This document shows positions 1 to 8,090 of a stretch of 64,000 nucleotides of DNA, piece after piece (positions within the stretch are counted from its first letter, which is position 1; every line of letters begins with the position of its first letter). Both the position numbers and the translations under genes were made by a program. The notes under the pieces were generated by a model, which saw only the letters and a program-made list of their open reading frames with translations, ran no database searches and was not told the origin of the DNA. Origin of the DNA: DATFVA01 sp963743325 (GTDB lineage Bacteria > Bacteroidota > Ignavibacteria > Ignavibacteriales > Ignavibacteriaceae); contig CAVUOZ010000008.1 in the NCBI GenBank assembly GCA_963743325.1, positions 186,001 to 250,000 of the forward strand. The letters are read 5' to 3'.

Positions 1-1207
1 TTAAGAGAAATCCTTTTCTGATTGCAAGTGTTTCAATCTTAATCTTCCCCGATTCAATTAATTCTGCAAGTTCTTTTTTAAACTCGCTTAAAAGATCACG
101 CAGTTTCGAGGTCTGCAGTTCATTTTCGGAGGTAATAATTATCCTGAAATTCTTTTCTGCATAATCCTTTAGTGTCCTGAAAAGAACTTCATAGTTGGAA
201 TTTATTGAGGGAGAATCCGAAATGCCGGAATCGATTTTATTGTTCGATGAGCCAAGCTCTTCCTCAAGCAGCCATTTTGTGCCCGCAGCCGAAAGATATT
301 TTTCAAAGTCTTCTACCGGGTTTATTCCCATTGGTTCATGGTTCCCGTTTCCCTTTGATTCATTGGGAAAATCATCAAGATAAACTGATTCATCCGTCTC
401 TTCAAAAAGTGCCTCTGCTATTTTTGCAGGTTTTATTTCGGCAAAGCAGTTGAATTTTGCGAATTTGAAATTTTTGAGTTCAAATGAAGATGCGATGAAA
501 AGCGGATTTTTCAGATATGATAGTATATCCGTAAACCTGCGTGAGCTTTCGCTGCTGCTCAGTGAAGCTGCAAGTGTAACCTCCTTAATTTGTTCGACCG
601 AGCGCTGGCTCTCGGGATCAAAGTATCTGATTGATTCTAAAAAATCTCCGTCAAATTCGAGACGAACGGGATTATGTTCGCTGTACGACCAGAAATCAAT
701 GATTGCACCACGCAGAGAATAGTCACCCGGTGCTTCAACGAATTTGTCTTTCTGATAATTGAGCAGGTTTAAATATTCTATCACATCATTATAGGAAAGA
801 TTTCCGCCAACCTGGATATGTGCAGTTCCTTCAGCAATTCTTTCTTTTAAAGGGAGTTCACAATTTAAAATGCCGTAGGTAGAAAGAAGAATTAACTTCT
901 CCCTTTTCGTAATTTCGGTTAATATTTCCTGCAGGACTTCAGGGCGGAATTCATTCATTACAAGCAGATTTTCCGCTAGCCCCAGTATCGTAAGCTCAAC
1001 TTTGAGTTCATCAACTGACCTGGAATCAGGAAGCAGAACAACTACCTGATTTTCTTTTAAGGAAAGCCCGTTAATCAGAAAACTTTTGGAAGAACCATAA
1101 AGGGGTGAGATATAATTAACGTTAGTATCAGCCCGGCCGGACGCAATTATCCCCTGGAAATTTTTAATAACCCTTGTGTTCAGAAATTCCTGGACTATAT
1201 CATTCAT
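1..1207 (-). CDS. mfd: Transcription-repair coupling factor Mfd, N-terminal part (cut by window edge)
   Basis: Mfd is a cytoplasmic ATP-dependent translocase that removes stalled RNA polymerase and recruits UvrA. I translated this strand by hand from the ATG at 1207 and found 402 uninterrupted codons running off the window. The UvrB-like N-terminal module is clear: GDYSLRGAIIDFWS near residue 160, then PVRLEFDGD and IRYFDPESQRS, which are typical of Mfd and UvrB. The helicase motor and RNA polymerase interaction domain lie outside the window. A second ATG four bases upstream (1211) runs into a stop after three codons, so the 1207 ATG is chosen. A terminator-like hairpin upstream suggests that mfd is transcribed separately from the toxin-like pair. 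Confidence 0.9.
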   Translation of the reverse strand, partial: MNDIVQEFLNTRVIKNFQGIIASGRADTNVNYISPLYGSSKSFLINGLSLKENQVVVLLPDSRSVDELKVELTILGLAENLLVMNEFRPEVLQEILTEITKREKLILLSTYGILNCELPLKERIAEGTAHIQVGGNLSYNDVIEYLNLLNYQKDKFVEAPGDYSLRGAIIDFWSYSEHNPVRLEFDGDFLESIRYFDPESQRSVEQIKEVTLAASLSSSESSRRFTDILSYLKNPLFIASSFELKNFKFAKFNCFAEIKPAKIAEALFEETDESVYLDDFPNESKGNGNHEPMGINPVEDFEKYLSAAGTKWLLEEELGSSNNKIDSGISDSPSINSNYEVLFRTLKDYAEKNFRIIITSENELQTSKLRDLLSEFKKELAELIESGKIKIETLAIRKGFLL

Positions 1208-1236
1208 ACATCAGCAGCTGTTACAACCTGAAAACT

Positions 1237-1289
1237 GAAATGGCCTTCCACAATCATTATTGGCTGCCAGAGGCAGCTATTGCCATTTC
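1237..1289. other. Nested inverted repeats upstream of mfd
   Basis: GAAATGGC (1237-1244) pairs with GCCATTTC (1282-1289). A second hairpin lies inside it: GCTGCC (1263-1268), AGA, GGCAGC (1272-1277). It sits 30 to 82 bases upstream of the mfd start, so it could be a leader structure or an operator. Function is inferred only from position. Confidence 0.4.
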
Positions 1290-1299
1290 TTTAATCTTT

Positions 1300-1331
1300 A
1301 AAACACCAAAAGGGTTCTGAATTAAGAACCC
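1300..1331 (-). terminator. Rho-independent-like terminator after the AbiEii-like gene
   Basis: Read on the minus strand, GGGTTCT and AGAACCC form a perfect 7-bp stem with a 6-base loop (1312-1331), followed by TTTTGGTGTTTT. It lies downstream of the nucleotidyltransferase gene ending at 1433 and upstream of mfd. Confidence 0.55.
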
Positions 1332-1432
1332 GGGATAAATTATTCTATTTTATATATTCCGGTTTTAACTTCAAGCGCTTTTCTTACACAGTCAGGGGCT
1401 GAGAAGATTTAATTAAATTTTACTTAGAGAAA

Positions 1433-2083
1433 TCAGAGAATAGTTTTTATCTCTCTTTCGAAATACATCCTGATCTCATCAAGCGAAACATCAGATTCGG
1501 GTTTAAGATGTTCTATATTCTCATCGTCAATGTCTTCGGTATAAACTAATTGCATAACAAATATTTTTTTTGTCATACCCGGAATATATTGTAACGCGAT
1601 CTCTAAAACTTTTTTGATATCGTATGCTTTTTTTGTGATTGTATATAAATCATAATAATCACGAAACTTTGCTCTTAATGAAAGAATGTTGGTTTTCATT
1701 GCTGTTAATAATTCTAATCTTCCGACATATGAATTTTTTAACAATTTTTCTCTCTCTTTTAATTTATTCCATCCGTTTGCATAAAAAGTCACCTTAACCT
1801 GATCAATTGATATATCCAATCCCTCCGCATAAGAATTTATAATTTTTACTGAGTGTGTTTTTGAAATACTATTTAATATAGAATCAATTCTAGCAGACTC
1901 TAATTTTTCGATCCAGGTAAAAAATTCAAGATCTTCCGAAATACGGTGATTCAGGTAGATTGAAAGCGCCGAACCGCCGACTAATGTAAAATATTTTAAA
2001 TCTTCTATTCCTGCCAGGGACGATAATACATCGGCAGCTGCAGGCGCCAGTGATTTGTCAATTTCCTTTTCAGATGGAAGCAT
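1433..2083 (-). CDS. AbiEii/AbiGii-type nucleotidyltransferase (toxin-like)
   Basis: Recognised as the DUF1814/AbiEii nucleotidyltransferase family. Motifs: LVGGSALSIYLNHR followed by SEDLEFFTW (residues about 37-58), which match the GG[ST] and DxD/E signatures of the pol-beta-like fold, and MKTNILSLRAKFRDYYDLY (about 149-167), the family's conserved R-x-K-x-R-D-x-Y-D-L-Y element. Families of this type act as toxins in abortive infection or toxin-antitoxin pairs by nucleotidyl transfer. The second acidic residue is Glu rather than Asp, and I do not see the usual third Asp at VKVTFY, so activity is not assured. It follows its small partner by 9 bases, so the two are probably co-transcribed. 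Whether it is a toxin here is inference. Confidence 0.8.
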   Translation of the reverse strand: MLPSEKEIDKSLAPAAADVLSSLAGIEDLKYFTLVGGSALSIYLNHRISEDLEFFTWIEKLESARIDSILNSISKTHSVKIINSYAEGLDISIDQVKVTFYANGWNKLKEREKLLKNSYVGRLELLTAMKTNILSLRAKFRDYYDLYTITKKAYDIKKVLEIALQYIPGMTKKIFVMQLVYTEDIDDENIEHLKPESDVSLDEIRMYFEREIKTIL

Positions 2084-2092
2084 CGAAAATAT

Positions 2093-2401
2093 TTATGTTA
2101 TGTTTTTAAATAATCCTGATTTAATTCCTTCGAATCTCGGTTTTTGATGATCTTTCAGGAACTTTAAAATTTCAGTTCTACCCGTTGAAATATTAAAAAT
2201 AAACCCGGCAAGGAAATAATTTAATCGGTTAAATCTTTCATCAGATATTATATTATCAATCCATAATTTTCTACAATAATCTAAACCATAATCATTAATT
2301 ACTTCATAAATTTCTTCCAGGTCTCCGTATTTCAATATATATTCGATTTTAACGGCAGCAGGCACACTTTCTTTTTTATAACTCCAGGTATAATCTTTCA
2401 T
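2093..2401 (-). CDS. Small partner protein of the AbiEii-like gene (DUF6922-like)
   Basis: A 102-residue soluble protein encoded directly upstream of the nucleotidyltransferase. A Shine-Dalgarno-like AACAGGAAGAA precedes the ATG. The segment EYILKYGDLEEIYEVINDYG (about residues 20-39) resembles the KYGD/NYGDL element of small proteins (DUF6922-like) that usually precede AbiEii-type nucleotidyltransferases in Bacteroidetes and Ignavibacteria. No helix-turn-helix of the classical AbiEi antitoxin is visible. By position it may be the antitoxin or a regulatory partner. The family assignment is from memory of the motif, not from a search. Confidence 0.6.
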   Translation of the reverse strand: MKDYTWSYKKESVPAAVKIEYILKYGDLEEIYEVINDYGLDYCRKLWIDNIISDERFNRLNYFLAGFIFNISTGRTEILKFLKDHQKPRFEGIKSGLFKNIT

Positions 2402-2444
2402 TTCTTCCTGTTATCCCTTACCAATCATCTCACCAGTGTCAGTG

Positions 2445-2517
2445 TAGTCCCGGCTTCAGTTTTTATCCGGCCGAGACGTATCGAAGATAATGCTTCTATC
2501 ACCCATCTTCTATCGCT
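2445..2517. repeat. Intergenic dispersed repeat, copy A
   Basis: Begins with TAGTCCCG (2445-2452), has GACGTATCGAAGA at 2475-2487 and ends near CTTCTATCGCT. The same ordered blocks recur in copy B at 2680-2748. The 2402-2730 interval holds no convincing gene. It also contains a small hairpin GGTACG/CGTACC at 2572-2588. Confidence 0.6.
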
Positions 2518-2679
2518 TATTAAACAACATTAACGTCAAAATTTTTAACTTATTCCTTATCCGGCCATCCCGGTACGTTCCTCGTACCTCGGAACACTCA
2601 ATGACCGCGACACTACATCCATCTTCCAATCACTCATTCAGTCATTCACCCAATCCTTCTAACTTCCACGGTGTCTGAG

Positions 2680-2748
2680 TAGTCCCGACTCTTAGATTAC
2701 TTCCGGTCGGGACGTATCGAAGACACGCTTCTATAATTCTATCGCTTT
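2680..2748. repeat. Intergenic dispersed repeat, copy B, running into the 3' end of murQ
   Basis: TAGTCCCG (2680-2687), GACGTATCGAAGA (2711-2723) and GCTTCTAT blocks match copy A. In this copy GTCCCGAC (2682-2689) and GTCGGGAC (2706-2713) form a perfect 8-bp inverted repeat. The element extends over the murQ stop codon at 2731 and its last codons. Confidence 0.6.
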
Positions 2749-3660
2749 CCTGACGAACCCCTTAGCTTTTTTCAATCTGCTCCGGGCTTCATCAGCATTT
2801 ACTTCTGCCTTTATCATTACGAGAGCAGTTTTTACATGCCCGTCTGCCCTGTTCAGATAATCTTCGGCTTCCTCGTAAGATAAACCCGTAATTGTCATTA
2901 CGATTCTTTTGGATCTTTCGACAAGCTTTTTATTTGTCATCTGGAGATCGATCATCATATTCTCATAAACCTTACCCAGCCTGATCATTGAGGCGGTGGT
3001 CAGCATATTTAATACAAGCTTTTGAGCAGTGCCGCTTTTCATTCTTGTGGATCCCATAACAACTTCAGGACCGACATAAGGACAAATAGCCACGTCAACT
3101 TCTTTGATATTAAACTCGCTGCGGGGATTACAGGTTATATATATTGTTTTTGCTCTAAGCTCCTTTGCTTTCTTAACAGCGCCGATTACATAAGGTGTTC
3201 TCCTGCTGGCTGCAATTCCGCATACGACATCTTTTTTGTTTATTACAGCTTTAATAACATCCGCAGCACCGTTCTCTTCATAGTCTTCGGAGCCTTCCTG
3301 TGCCCGGAACATAGCTTCTTTTCCGCCTGCAATATAGCCCTGCACAAGTTCAGGATCAGTGCCGAATGTTGGGGGACACTCAGCAGCATCGATTACACCA
3401 AGTCTCCCGCTTGTACCCGCACCAAAATAAATCAGTCTGCCGCCTGACTTGAATGAGTTAACAATTAACTTAACAGCTTTTTCTATATAAGGAATTTCTT
3501 TTTCTACTGCGGCCGGGATAGATTTATCTTCATCATTTATTATTTTAAGAATTTGACCAACTGATGCAAGATCAATATTCATCGAAGCAGCATTGCGCTG
3601 TTCGGTCTGGAGCGAACTTATTTCTTCAAATAATTTTTTTTTATCGGAAGAAGAACTCAT
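2731..3660 (-). CDS. murQ: N-acetylmuramic acid 6-phosphate etherase
   Basis: MurQ cleaves the lactyl ether of N-acetylmuramic acid 6-phosphate during recycling of peptidoglycan sugars. The 309-residue length is normal. The SIS domain shows FGAGTSGRLGVIDAAECPPTF (split around residues 100-120), the family's sugar-phosphate signature, and GSTRMKSGTAQKLVLNML near residue 205. The C-terminal helical part with VNADEARSRLKKAKGFVRKA is typical. Its ATG overlaps the rsmG stop by 4 bases, so it is translationally coupled as the last gene of the mnmE-mnmG-rsmG-murQ run. A dispersed repeat overlaps its last codons. Confidence 0.95.
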   Translation of the reverse strand: MSSSSDKKKLFEEISSLQTEQRNAASMNIDLASVGQILKIINDEDKSIPAAVEKEIPYIEKAVKLIVNSFKSGGRLIYFGAGTSGRLGVIDAAECPPTFGTDPELVQGYIAGGKEAMFRAQEGSEDYEENGAADVIKAVINKKDVVCGIAASRRTPYVIGAVKKAKELRAKTIYITCNPRSEFNIKEVDVAICPYVGPEVVMGSTRMKSGTAQKLVLNMLTTASMIRLGKVYENMMIDLQMTNKKLVERSKRIVMTITGLSYEEAEDYLNRADGHVKTALVMIKAEVNADEARSRLKKAKGFVRKAIEL

Positions 3661-4340
3661 TTCTGGAGTTCCAGCAGTACTAACTTCTTGCCTTTCTGGT
3701 TTCGTACGTTTGAAGGTTTGTAATAAAGCTCGAAGATAGTTGACTTCTTAATGTGAGATTTGTATTTCATTTCGGCCTTCTGGTACTCTGAATCAAGATC
3801 ACCGCCTTTAATTGCAGCGAAATATGCCTTCTCTTTAATCAAAGGCAGCGCGTACCGGAAGAGAATTATAAGAGGAACTGAGGCACGGCTGACAATCAGA
3901 TCAAAACTGTCTTTGTACTTTTCAATGAACTCAGGGCTTTCTACCCTGTCGTTTTCAGCAACAATATTACCAAGTTTTAATTTATCTATAAATTCTGTTA
4001 CTGCATTAATCTTCTTGTTAGTCGAATCAACTAAAACCCCTTGAAGTTCGGGACGAATAATCGCTAATGGAATTCCGGGGAACCCGCCGCCGGTGCCAAT
4101 ATCCAGGAAATGAGAAACTTTTTCCGGAATATATCTGGTAATGTAAGAACACAGAAATACATGATTCTCAATGATACTGCCGATATCTCGGCGCGAAATC
4201 AGGTTGACCGACTCATTTTTTTCAGTAACTAATTCAGCAAAATAAGCCAGACGTTCTATCTTCATAATATCGGGATTAAATGAATTTTCCCAATAAAATG
4301 ATTGCAATTCTTTAAGGTACTGTTCCTGAACATCCACCAT
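3657..4340 (-). CDS. rsmG: 16S rRNA (guanine527-N7)-methyltransferase
   Basis: RsmG (GidB) methylates N7 of G527 in 16S rRNA using S-adenosylmethionine. The Rossmann SAM site is seen as FLDIGTGGGFPGIPLAI (about residues 77-93). The following strand VLVDSTNKK carries the acidic ribose-binding position, and IVSRASVPL is the expected downstream motif. The 227-residue length fits. It lies 15 bases after mnmG, a very common gene pair near bacterial replication origins, and its stop overlaps the murQ start. Confidence 0.95.
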   Translation of the reverse strand: MVDVQEQYLKELQSFYWENSFNPDIMKIERLAYFAELVTEKNESVNLISRRDIGSIIENHVFLCSYITRYIPEKVSHFLDIGTGGGFPGIPLAIIRPELQGVLVDSTNKKINAVTEFIDKLKLGNIVAENDRVESPEFIEKYKDSFDLIVSRASVPLIILFRYALPLIKEKAYFAAIKGGDLDSEYQKAEMKYKSHIKKSTIFELYYKPSNVRNQKGKKLVLLELQK

Positions 4341-4355
4341 AAAAGTTCCCTAAAA

Positions 4356-6236
4356 TTAGTTTTTTAAATATACCAATAAAATAGAAATATCAGAAGGTGT
4401 AACACCTGAAATACGGCCTCCCTGGCCAATAGAACGGGGTTTTATCCTGTTTAATTTTTCTCTTCCTTCAGTTGATAATCCTTTCAAATCAAAATAGTTT
4501 AACATTAAAGGAATATTCATACCCTCATATCTTTCCATTTTTATAATATTCTCCTCCTGTCTCTTTAAGTATCCCTCATACTTTAACTCAATTTCTACCT
4601 GGTTTAAGGAATCAGGATCATCCAATAATTCTCTTATAATTTTTTCTCCCCCGAAGCCGTTTACATTTAATAATTCGTTCAGAGAGATCTCAGGACGTTT
4701 ACATAACTTAGAAATTGTCTCCGTTGAATCTATCCCATTCAAACCTTTAGCTTCAAGCAAAGGATTAATATCCCTTGCATGCAGCTTCAGGTTATTGAGG
4801 AGATTTATACCCTCATTAATCAGATTATCTTTTTTCCCTAAATCTTCGAACATTTTCTTTTCGATTAATCCGAATTCATACCCGTACTTTAAAAGTCTGC
4901 GGTCAGCATTATCCTGTCTTAAAATCAGGCGATGTTCAGCCCTGGAAGTAAACATCCGGTAAGGTTCCTCCGTTGATTTATTTACAAGGTCATCGATCAG
5001 AACACCTATATAAGCCTCACTTCTTTTTAAAACAAATTCCGGTCTGCCCTGAATTTTTAATCCCGCATTTATACCCGCGACAATTCCCTGAGCAGCCGCT
5101 TCCTCATATCCTGATGTGCCGTTTATTTGTCCCGCGAAATAAAGACCCTTAATCAGTTTTGTCTCGAGCGTCAGGTCAACCTGGTGAGGGGGAAAGAAAT
5201 CGTATTCAACAGCATAACCGGGGCGAATCATTTCGGCATCTTCCAACCCCTTAATTTCGTGGATTGCCTCAAGCTGGATTTCTGCTGGCAGGGAAGAGGA
5301 GAATCCATTCAAATAAATCAGGTCGCTGTCCAAACCTTCCGGTTCCAGAAATAACTGGTGCTGTTTTTTTTCTGCAAAGCGGACAATTTTATCTTCGATT
5401 GAAGGACAATACCTGGGACCGACTCCTTTTATCCGGCCCGTGAACATTGGAGAATCTTTAAAGCCTTTTTCTAATATCTTGTGTACAGTTTCATTTGTGT
5501 ATGTAATGTGACAGGGAACCTGCGGCAGCATAGGAAAATTACCCTTATCTGTTCTGTATGAGAAAGGCTGAAGATCTTCATCACCCGGTTGTATTTCAAC
5601 AATATCCCAATTAATTGAGTTTTTTGCCAGTCTGGGCGGGGTCCCGGTTTTAAGTCTTCCCGATTCAAAACCCAGTTTTATTAATGATTCCGTAATACCT
5701 TTGGCTGGTTTTTCACCATATCTGCCGCCGCTTATCGAATTCAAACCAGTGTGCATCAGACCGTTCAAGAATGTACCTGAGGATAAAACCAGGGCTTTGC
5801 ATTTAATTTCTTTTCCCTTTGACGTAAAAACACCCGTAATTCTTCTATCCTCAGTTATAATTTCTATAACAGCATCTTCAATGATTGTAAGACCTGGAAT
5901 ATCGCTGACACATTTGCTGGCTACTTCAGAGTAAAGTTTTCTATCCGATTGACACCTTGGGGACCAAACGGCAGGACCTTTGGATTTATTCAGCATCCTG
6001 AACTGAATACCTGTCCTGTCGGCAATTATTCCCATCATCCCGCCCAAAGCATCGACTTCTCTCACTAAATGTCCTTTTGCAGTCCCCCCGATAGCCGGAT
6101 TACACGACATTCTGCCAATTGCATATCTATCCATAGTCACCAGGGCGACTGAGCATCCCATTTTAGCTGCAGAAGAACTGGCTTCTATACCTGCATGTCC
6201 ACCGCCAACTACTATTATATCGTATTCATTATTCAT
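4356..6236 (-). CDS. mnmG: tRNA uridine-5-carboxymethylaminomethyl modification enzyme MnmG
   Basis: MnmG (GidA) works with MnmE to place the carboxymethylaminomethyl group on wobble U34 of several tRNAs. The 626 residues begin with the FAD dinucleotide-binding motif VVGGGHAGIEA (about 9-19). Family signatures CNPAIGGTAKGHLVREVDAL, GTFLNGLMHTG and AGQINGTSGYEEAAAQG are present, as is a C-terminal helical region ending in ISGVTPSDISILLVYL. It is the second gene of the mnmE-mnmG-rsmG-murQ run. Its upstream spacer carries two parS-like sites. Confidence 0.96.
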   Translation of the reverse strand: MNNEYDIIVVGGGHAGIEASSSAAKMGCSVALVTMDRYAIGRMSCNPAIGGTAKGHLVREVDALGGMMGIIADRTGIQFRMLNKSKGPAVWSPRCQSDRKLYSEVASKCVSDIPGLTIIEDAVIEIITEDRRITGVFTSKGKEIKCKALVLSSGTFLNGLMHTGLNSISGGRYGEKPAKGITESLIKLGFESGRLKTGTPPRLAKNSINWDIVEIQPGDEDLQPFSYRTDKGNFPMLPQVPCHITYTNETVHKILEKGFKDSPMFTGRIKGVGPRYCPSIEDKIVRFAEKKQHQLFLEPEGLDSDLIYLNGFSSSLPAEIQLEAIHEIKGLEDAEMIRPGYAVEYDFFPPHQVDLTLETKLIKGLYFAGQINGTSGYEEAAAQGIVAGINAGLKIQGRPEFVLKRSEAYIGVLIDDLVNKSTEEPYRMFTSRAEHRLILRQDNADRRLLKYGYEFGLIEKKMFEDLGKKDNLINEGINLLNNLKLHARDINPLLEAKGLNGIDSTETISKLCKRPEISLNELLNVNGFGGEKIIRELLDDPDSLNQVEIELKYEGYLKRQEENIIKMERYEGMNIPLMLNYFDLKGLSTEGREKLNRIKPRSIGQGGRISGVTPSDISILLVYLKN

Positions 6237-6245
6237 AAAATCTTT

Positions 6246-6261
6246 TGTTTCACGTGGAACT
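6246..6261. promoter_or_regulatory. parS-like ParB binding site 1
   Basis: TGTTTCACGTGGAACT matches the bacterial parS 16-mer (TGTTNCACGTGAAACA, read on the opposite strand as TGTTTCACGTGGAACA) at 15 of 16 positions. It lies between mnmG and mnmE, a typical origin-proximal neighbourhood for parS. Confidence 0.8.
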
Positions 6262-6293
6262 AAATTAGCGATTTATTCAATTTTTTTCTTATT

Positions 6294-6309
6294 TGTTTCA
6301 CGTGGAACT
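6294..6309. promoter_or_regulatory. parS-like ParB binding site 2, overlapping the mnmE stop codon
   Basis: An identical second TGTTTCACGTGGAACT, starting 48 bases after the first. The flanks are also shared (TTGTTTCACGTGGAACTA in both). Its last two bases fall in the mnmE stop codon at 6308-6310. Confidence 0.8.
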
Positions 6310-7666
6310 ACTTGCCAATGCAGAATTTTGTAAAAATATTGTTTAAGATATCATCTGAAGTCACAATTCCAATTATTTCTCCCAGGTCATCGGCAGCTTT
6401 TCTTAAATCCACAGAAATAAATTCTCCGCTCATCCTATTTTGAATTGATTCTTCAACTTTTTCCAGGCTTTCTTTTGCTCTTCTCAAACACACAAAATGA
6501 CGTGAATTTGATACTACTGCTCCTTTTTCACTATAAGAAGAAGAACCAAGGGCTTTAGCTTTCATCATCAGGAACAATCTTTCAATTCCTTCTCCGGTTA
6601 ATGCAGAAATAGCCGCATCATATTCCTGCTGAATTACTTCACCCAGGTCAATTTTATTTAGTACATTCAAAACCTTGTTTTTATCCGTAATTGAATAGAT
6701 TTCATCCATCAAATCTTCAGATTTTCCCTGTTCCACATCGCTGATCAAAAGAACTATATCTGCATCCTTAACTGCCTGTCTGCTTCGGAGTACACCTTCT
6801 TTTTCAATAATGTCCTCAGAAATCCTTATTCCTGCTGTATCATATAATCTAAAAAGAATTCCATCGATCGAAACATCCTCTCTTATTATATCCCTGGTTG
6901 TTCCCGGGATATGGCTTACTATTGCTCTGGATTCTTTAAGTAAATAATTCAGAAGGGAAGACTTCCCGACATTCGGTTTACCAACCAGGGCAACATTTAC
7001 ACCATCTTTAATGACCCTGCCAAAGGAATAACTTTTTAATAAAACTTCAATTTCAGTTTTTATCTTCGTAACCTTTTTACTTAGTTCGTCAAGGTTAATA
7101 AATTCAACATCCTCTTCAGCAAAGTCCAGTTCCAGTTCAACAAATGAGGAGGCATTTATCAGCGAACTCCTGATTTCATCCACTTTTTTCGAAAGCATCC
7201 CATCAAGCTGATTTCTTGCACCGCGTAACGAAGCATCCGTCCTTGATGATATAACATCAGCCACAGCTTCCGCCTGTGCAAGATCTAACCTGTTATTCAG
7301 GTACGCCCTTTTTGTAAATTCACCCGGCTCTGCCAATCTTGCGTCATTTCTAAGCAGCAGCTCTATTATTTTCTTTGATATTAAAGGATTTCCGTGTGTA
7401 CTTATTTCTACCGAATCCTCACCTGTATACGAATGAGGAGTTCGGAACACGGAAATAAGCACATCATCAATTAAGATCCCGCTGTCATCGAAAATTTCAC
7501 CATAATGAATTGTATGGGAACCCGAATTGGATAATTTAGTTTTACCCTTAAATATTTTATCAGTGATCTCAATGGAAAGAGGACCGCTGACCCTTATTAC
7601 AGAAATAGCCCCGACTCCCGAAGGAGTTGCAATTGCTGTAATTGTGTCTTCGGTAACATTTTTCAT
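6308..7666 (-). CDS. mnmE: tRNA uridine-5-carboxymethylaminomethyl modification GTPase MnmE
   Basis: MnmE (TrmE) is the potassium-activated GTPase partner of MnmG in U34 modification. The 452 residues show the formyl-THF-binding N-terminal domain (DTITAIATPSGVGAISVIRVSG), the G1 loop GKPNVGKSS near residue 226, the G2 IPGTTRD, the G3 DTAGIR and the G4 NKID. The C-terminal catalytic CIGK (residues 449-452) is intact. The stop codon overlaps the second parS-like site. A Bacteroidetes-type promoter is visible just upstream, so this is probably the first gene of the operon. Confidence 0.96.
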   Translation of the reverse strand: MKNVTEDTITAIATPSGVGAISVIRVSGPLSIEITDKIFKGKTKLSNSGSHTIHYGEIFDDSGILIDDVLISVFRTPHSYTGEDSVEISTHGNPLISKKIIELLLRNDARLAEPGEFTKRAYLNNRLDLAQAEAVADVISSRTDASLRGARNQLDGMLSKKVDEIRSSLINASSFVELELDFAEEDVEFINLDELSKKVTKIKTEIEVLLKSYSFGRVIKDGVNVALVGKPNVGKSSLLNYLLKESRAIVSHIPGTTRDIIREDVSIDGILFRLYDTAGIRISEDIIEKEGVLRSRQAVKDADIVLLISDVEQGKSEDLMDEIYSITDKNKVLNVLNKIDLGEVIQQEYDAAISALTGEGIERLFLMMKAKALGSSSYSEKGAVVSNSRHFVCLRRAKESLEKVEESIQNRMSGEFISVDLRKAADDLGEIIGIVTSDDILNNIFTKFCIGK

Positions 7667-7693
7667 TTAATATACTTAGCAGAAACAAGTTTG

Positions 7694-7725
7694 CAAAAAT
7701 ATAGAAATTATTGTGGATTAACAAT
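7694..7725 (-). promoter_or_regulatory. Candidate Bacteroidetes-type promoter of mnmE
   Basis: On the minus strand ATTG (7725-7722), 20 bases, then TATTTTTG (7701-7694) fit the -33/-7 consensus TTTG-N19-21-TAnnTTTG. The predicted start of transcription lies about 20 bases before the mnmE ATG at 7666. Confidence 0.45.
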
Positions 7726-7891
7726 CCAGAGAAATCTCACTCACGACATTTATGAAGAATCTTACACTTAACCCGGGGATATCCCAGCTACGCTTCAGAT
7801 ATGTTTATCTCTCGTCAACCTCCCTATTGAATTACCACCCTGTTCTTTCTTCAGCAGGGAATTATCCAATTCAGTTTTTGGGTTGTAAAAA

Positions 7892-7977
7892 TGTCATTGT
7901 TTTTGACAAAACTAATGACTTGTCTATCATTTAGGTTAATTTGTATGACAAAATGTCAGTCTTTTTTCTAGATGACA
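7892..7977 (+). promoter_or_regulatory. Cluster of TGTCA/TGACA half-sites upstream of hsp20
   Basis: The 424-base gap 7667-8090 has no convincing gene. In it, TGTCA (7892-7896), TGACA (7904-7908), the palindrome TGACA-AAA-TGTCA (7946-7958) and TGACA (7973-7977) recur. A sigma70-like pair TTGACA (7903-7908), 16 bases, TATCAT (7925-7930) overlaps the cluster. No CIRCE element (TTAGCACTC-N9-GAGTGCTAA) was seen. The role as heat-shock operator is inference. Confidence 0.4.
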
Positions 7978-8090
7978 GAATCTCTATAACTCTTTATATT
8001 ATAATAATTTATAGGATTTCCAGTGCTCCGGCATTTTAGTTGTATCTGTAGTTATGACAATTAAATTAAAACGAAAGGAGGAAGGTAATT

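Noticed and set aside
2490..2678. 62-codon plus-strand frame between the AbiEii partner and murQ
   Set aside because: Lies in repeat-rich intergenic DNA, low-complexity translation, no ribosome site.
3022..3447. 141-codon plus-strand frame opposite murQ
   Set aside because: Shadow of the conserved murQ coding strand, no family resemblance.
7711..7725. DnaA-box-like TAATCCACA on the minus strand, considered as an origin sign near parS
   Set aside because: One mismatch to TTATCCACA and no cluster of further boxes or AT-rich unwinding region; it overlaps the mnmE promoter candidate.
7752..7934. 60-codon plus-strand frame upstream of hsp20
   Set aside because: No family resemblance and no ribosome site; it overlaps the promoter-like region and half-site cluster of hsp20.
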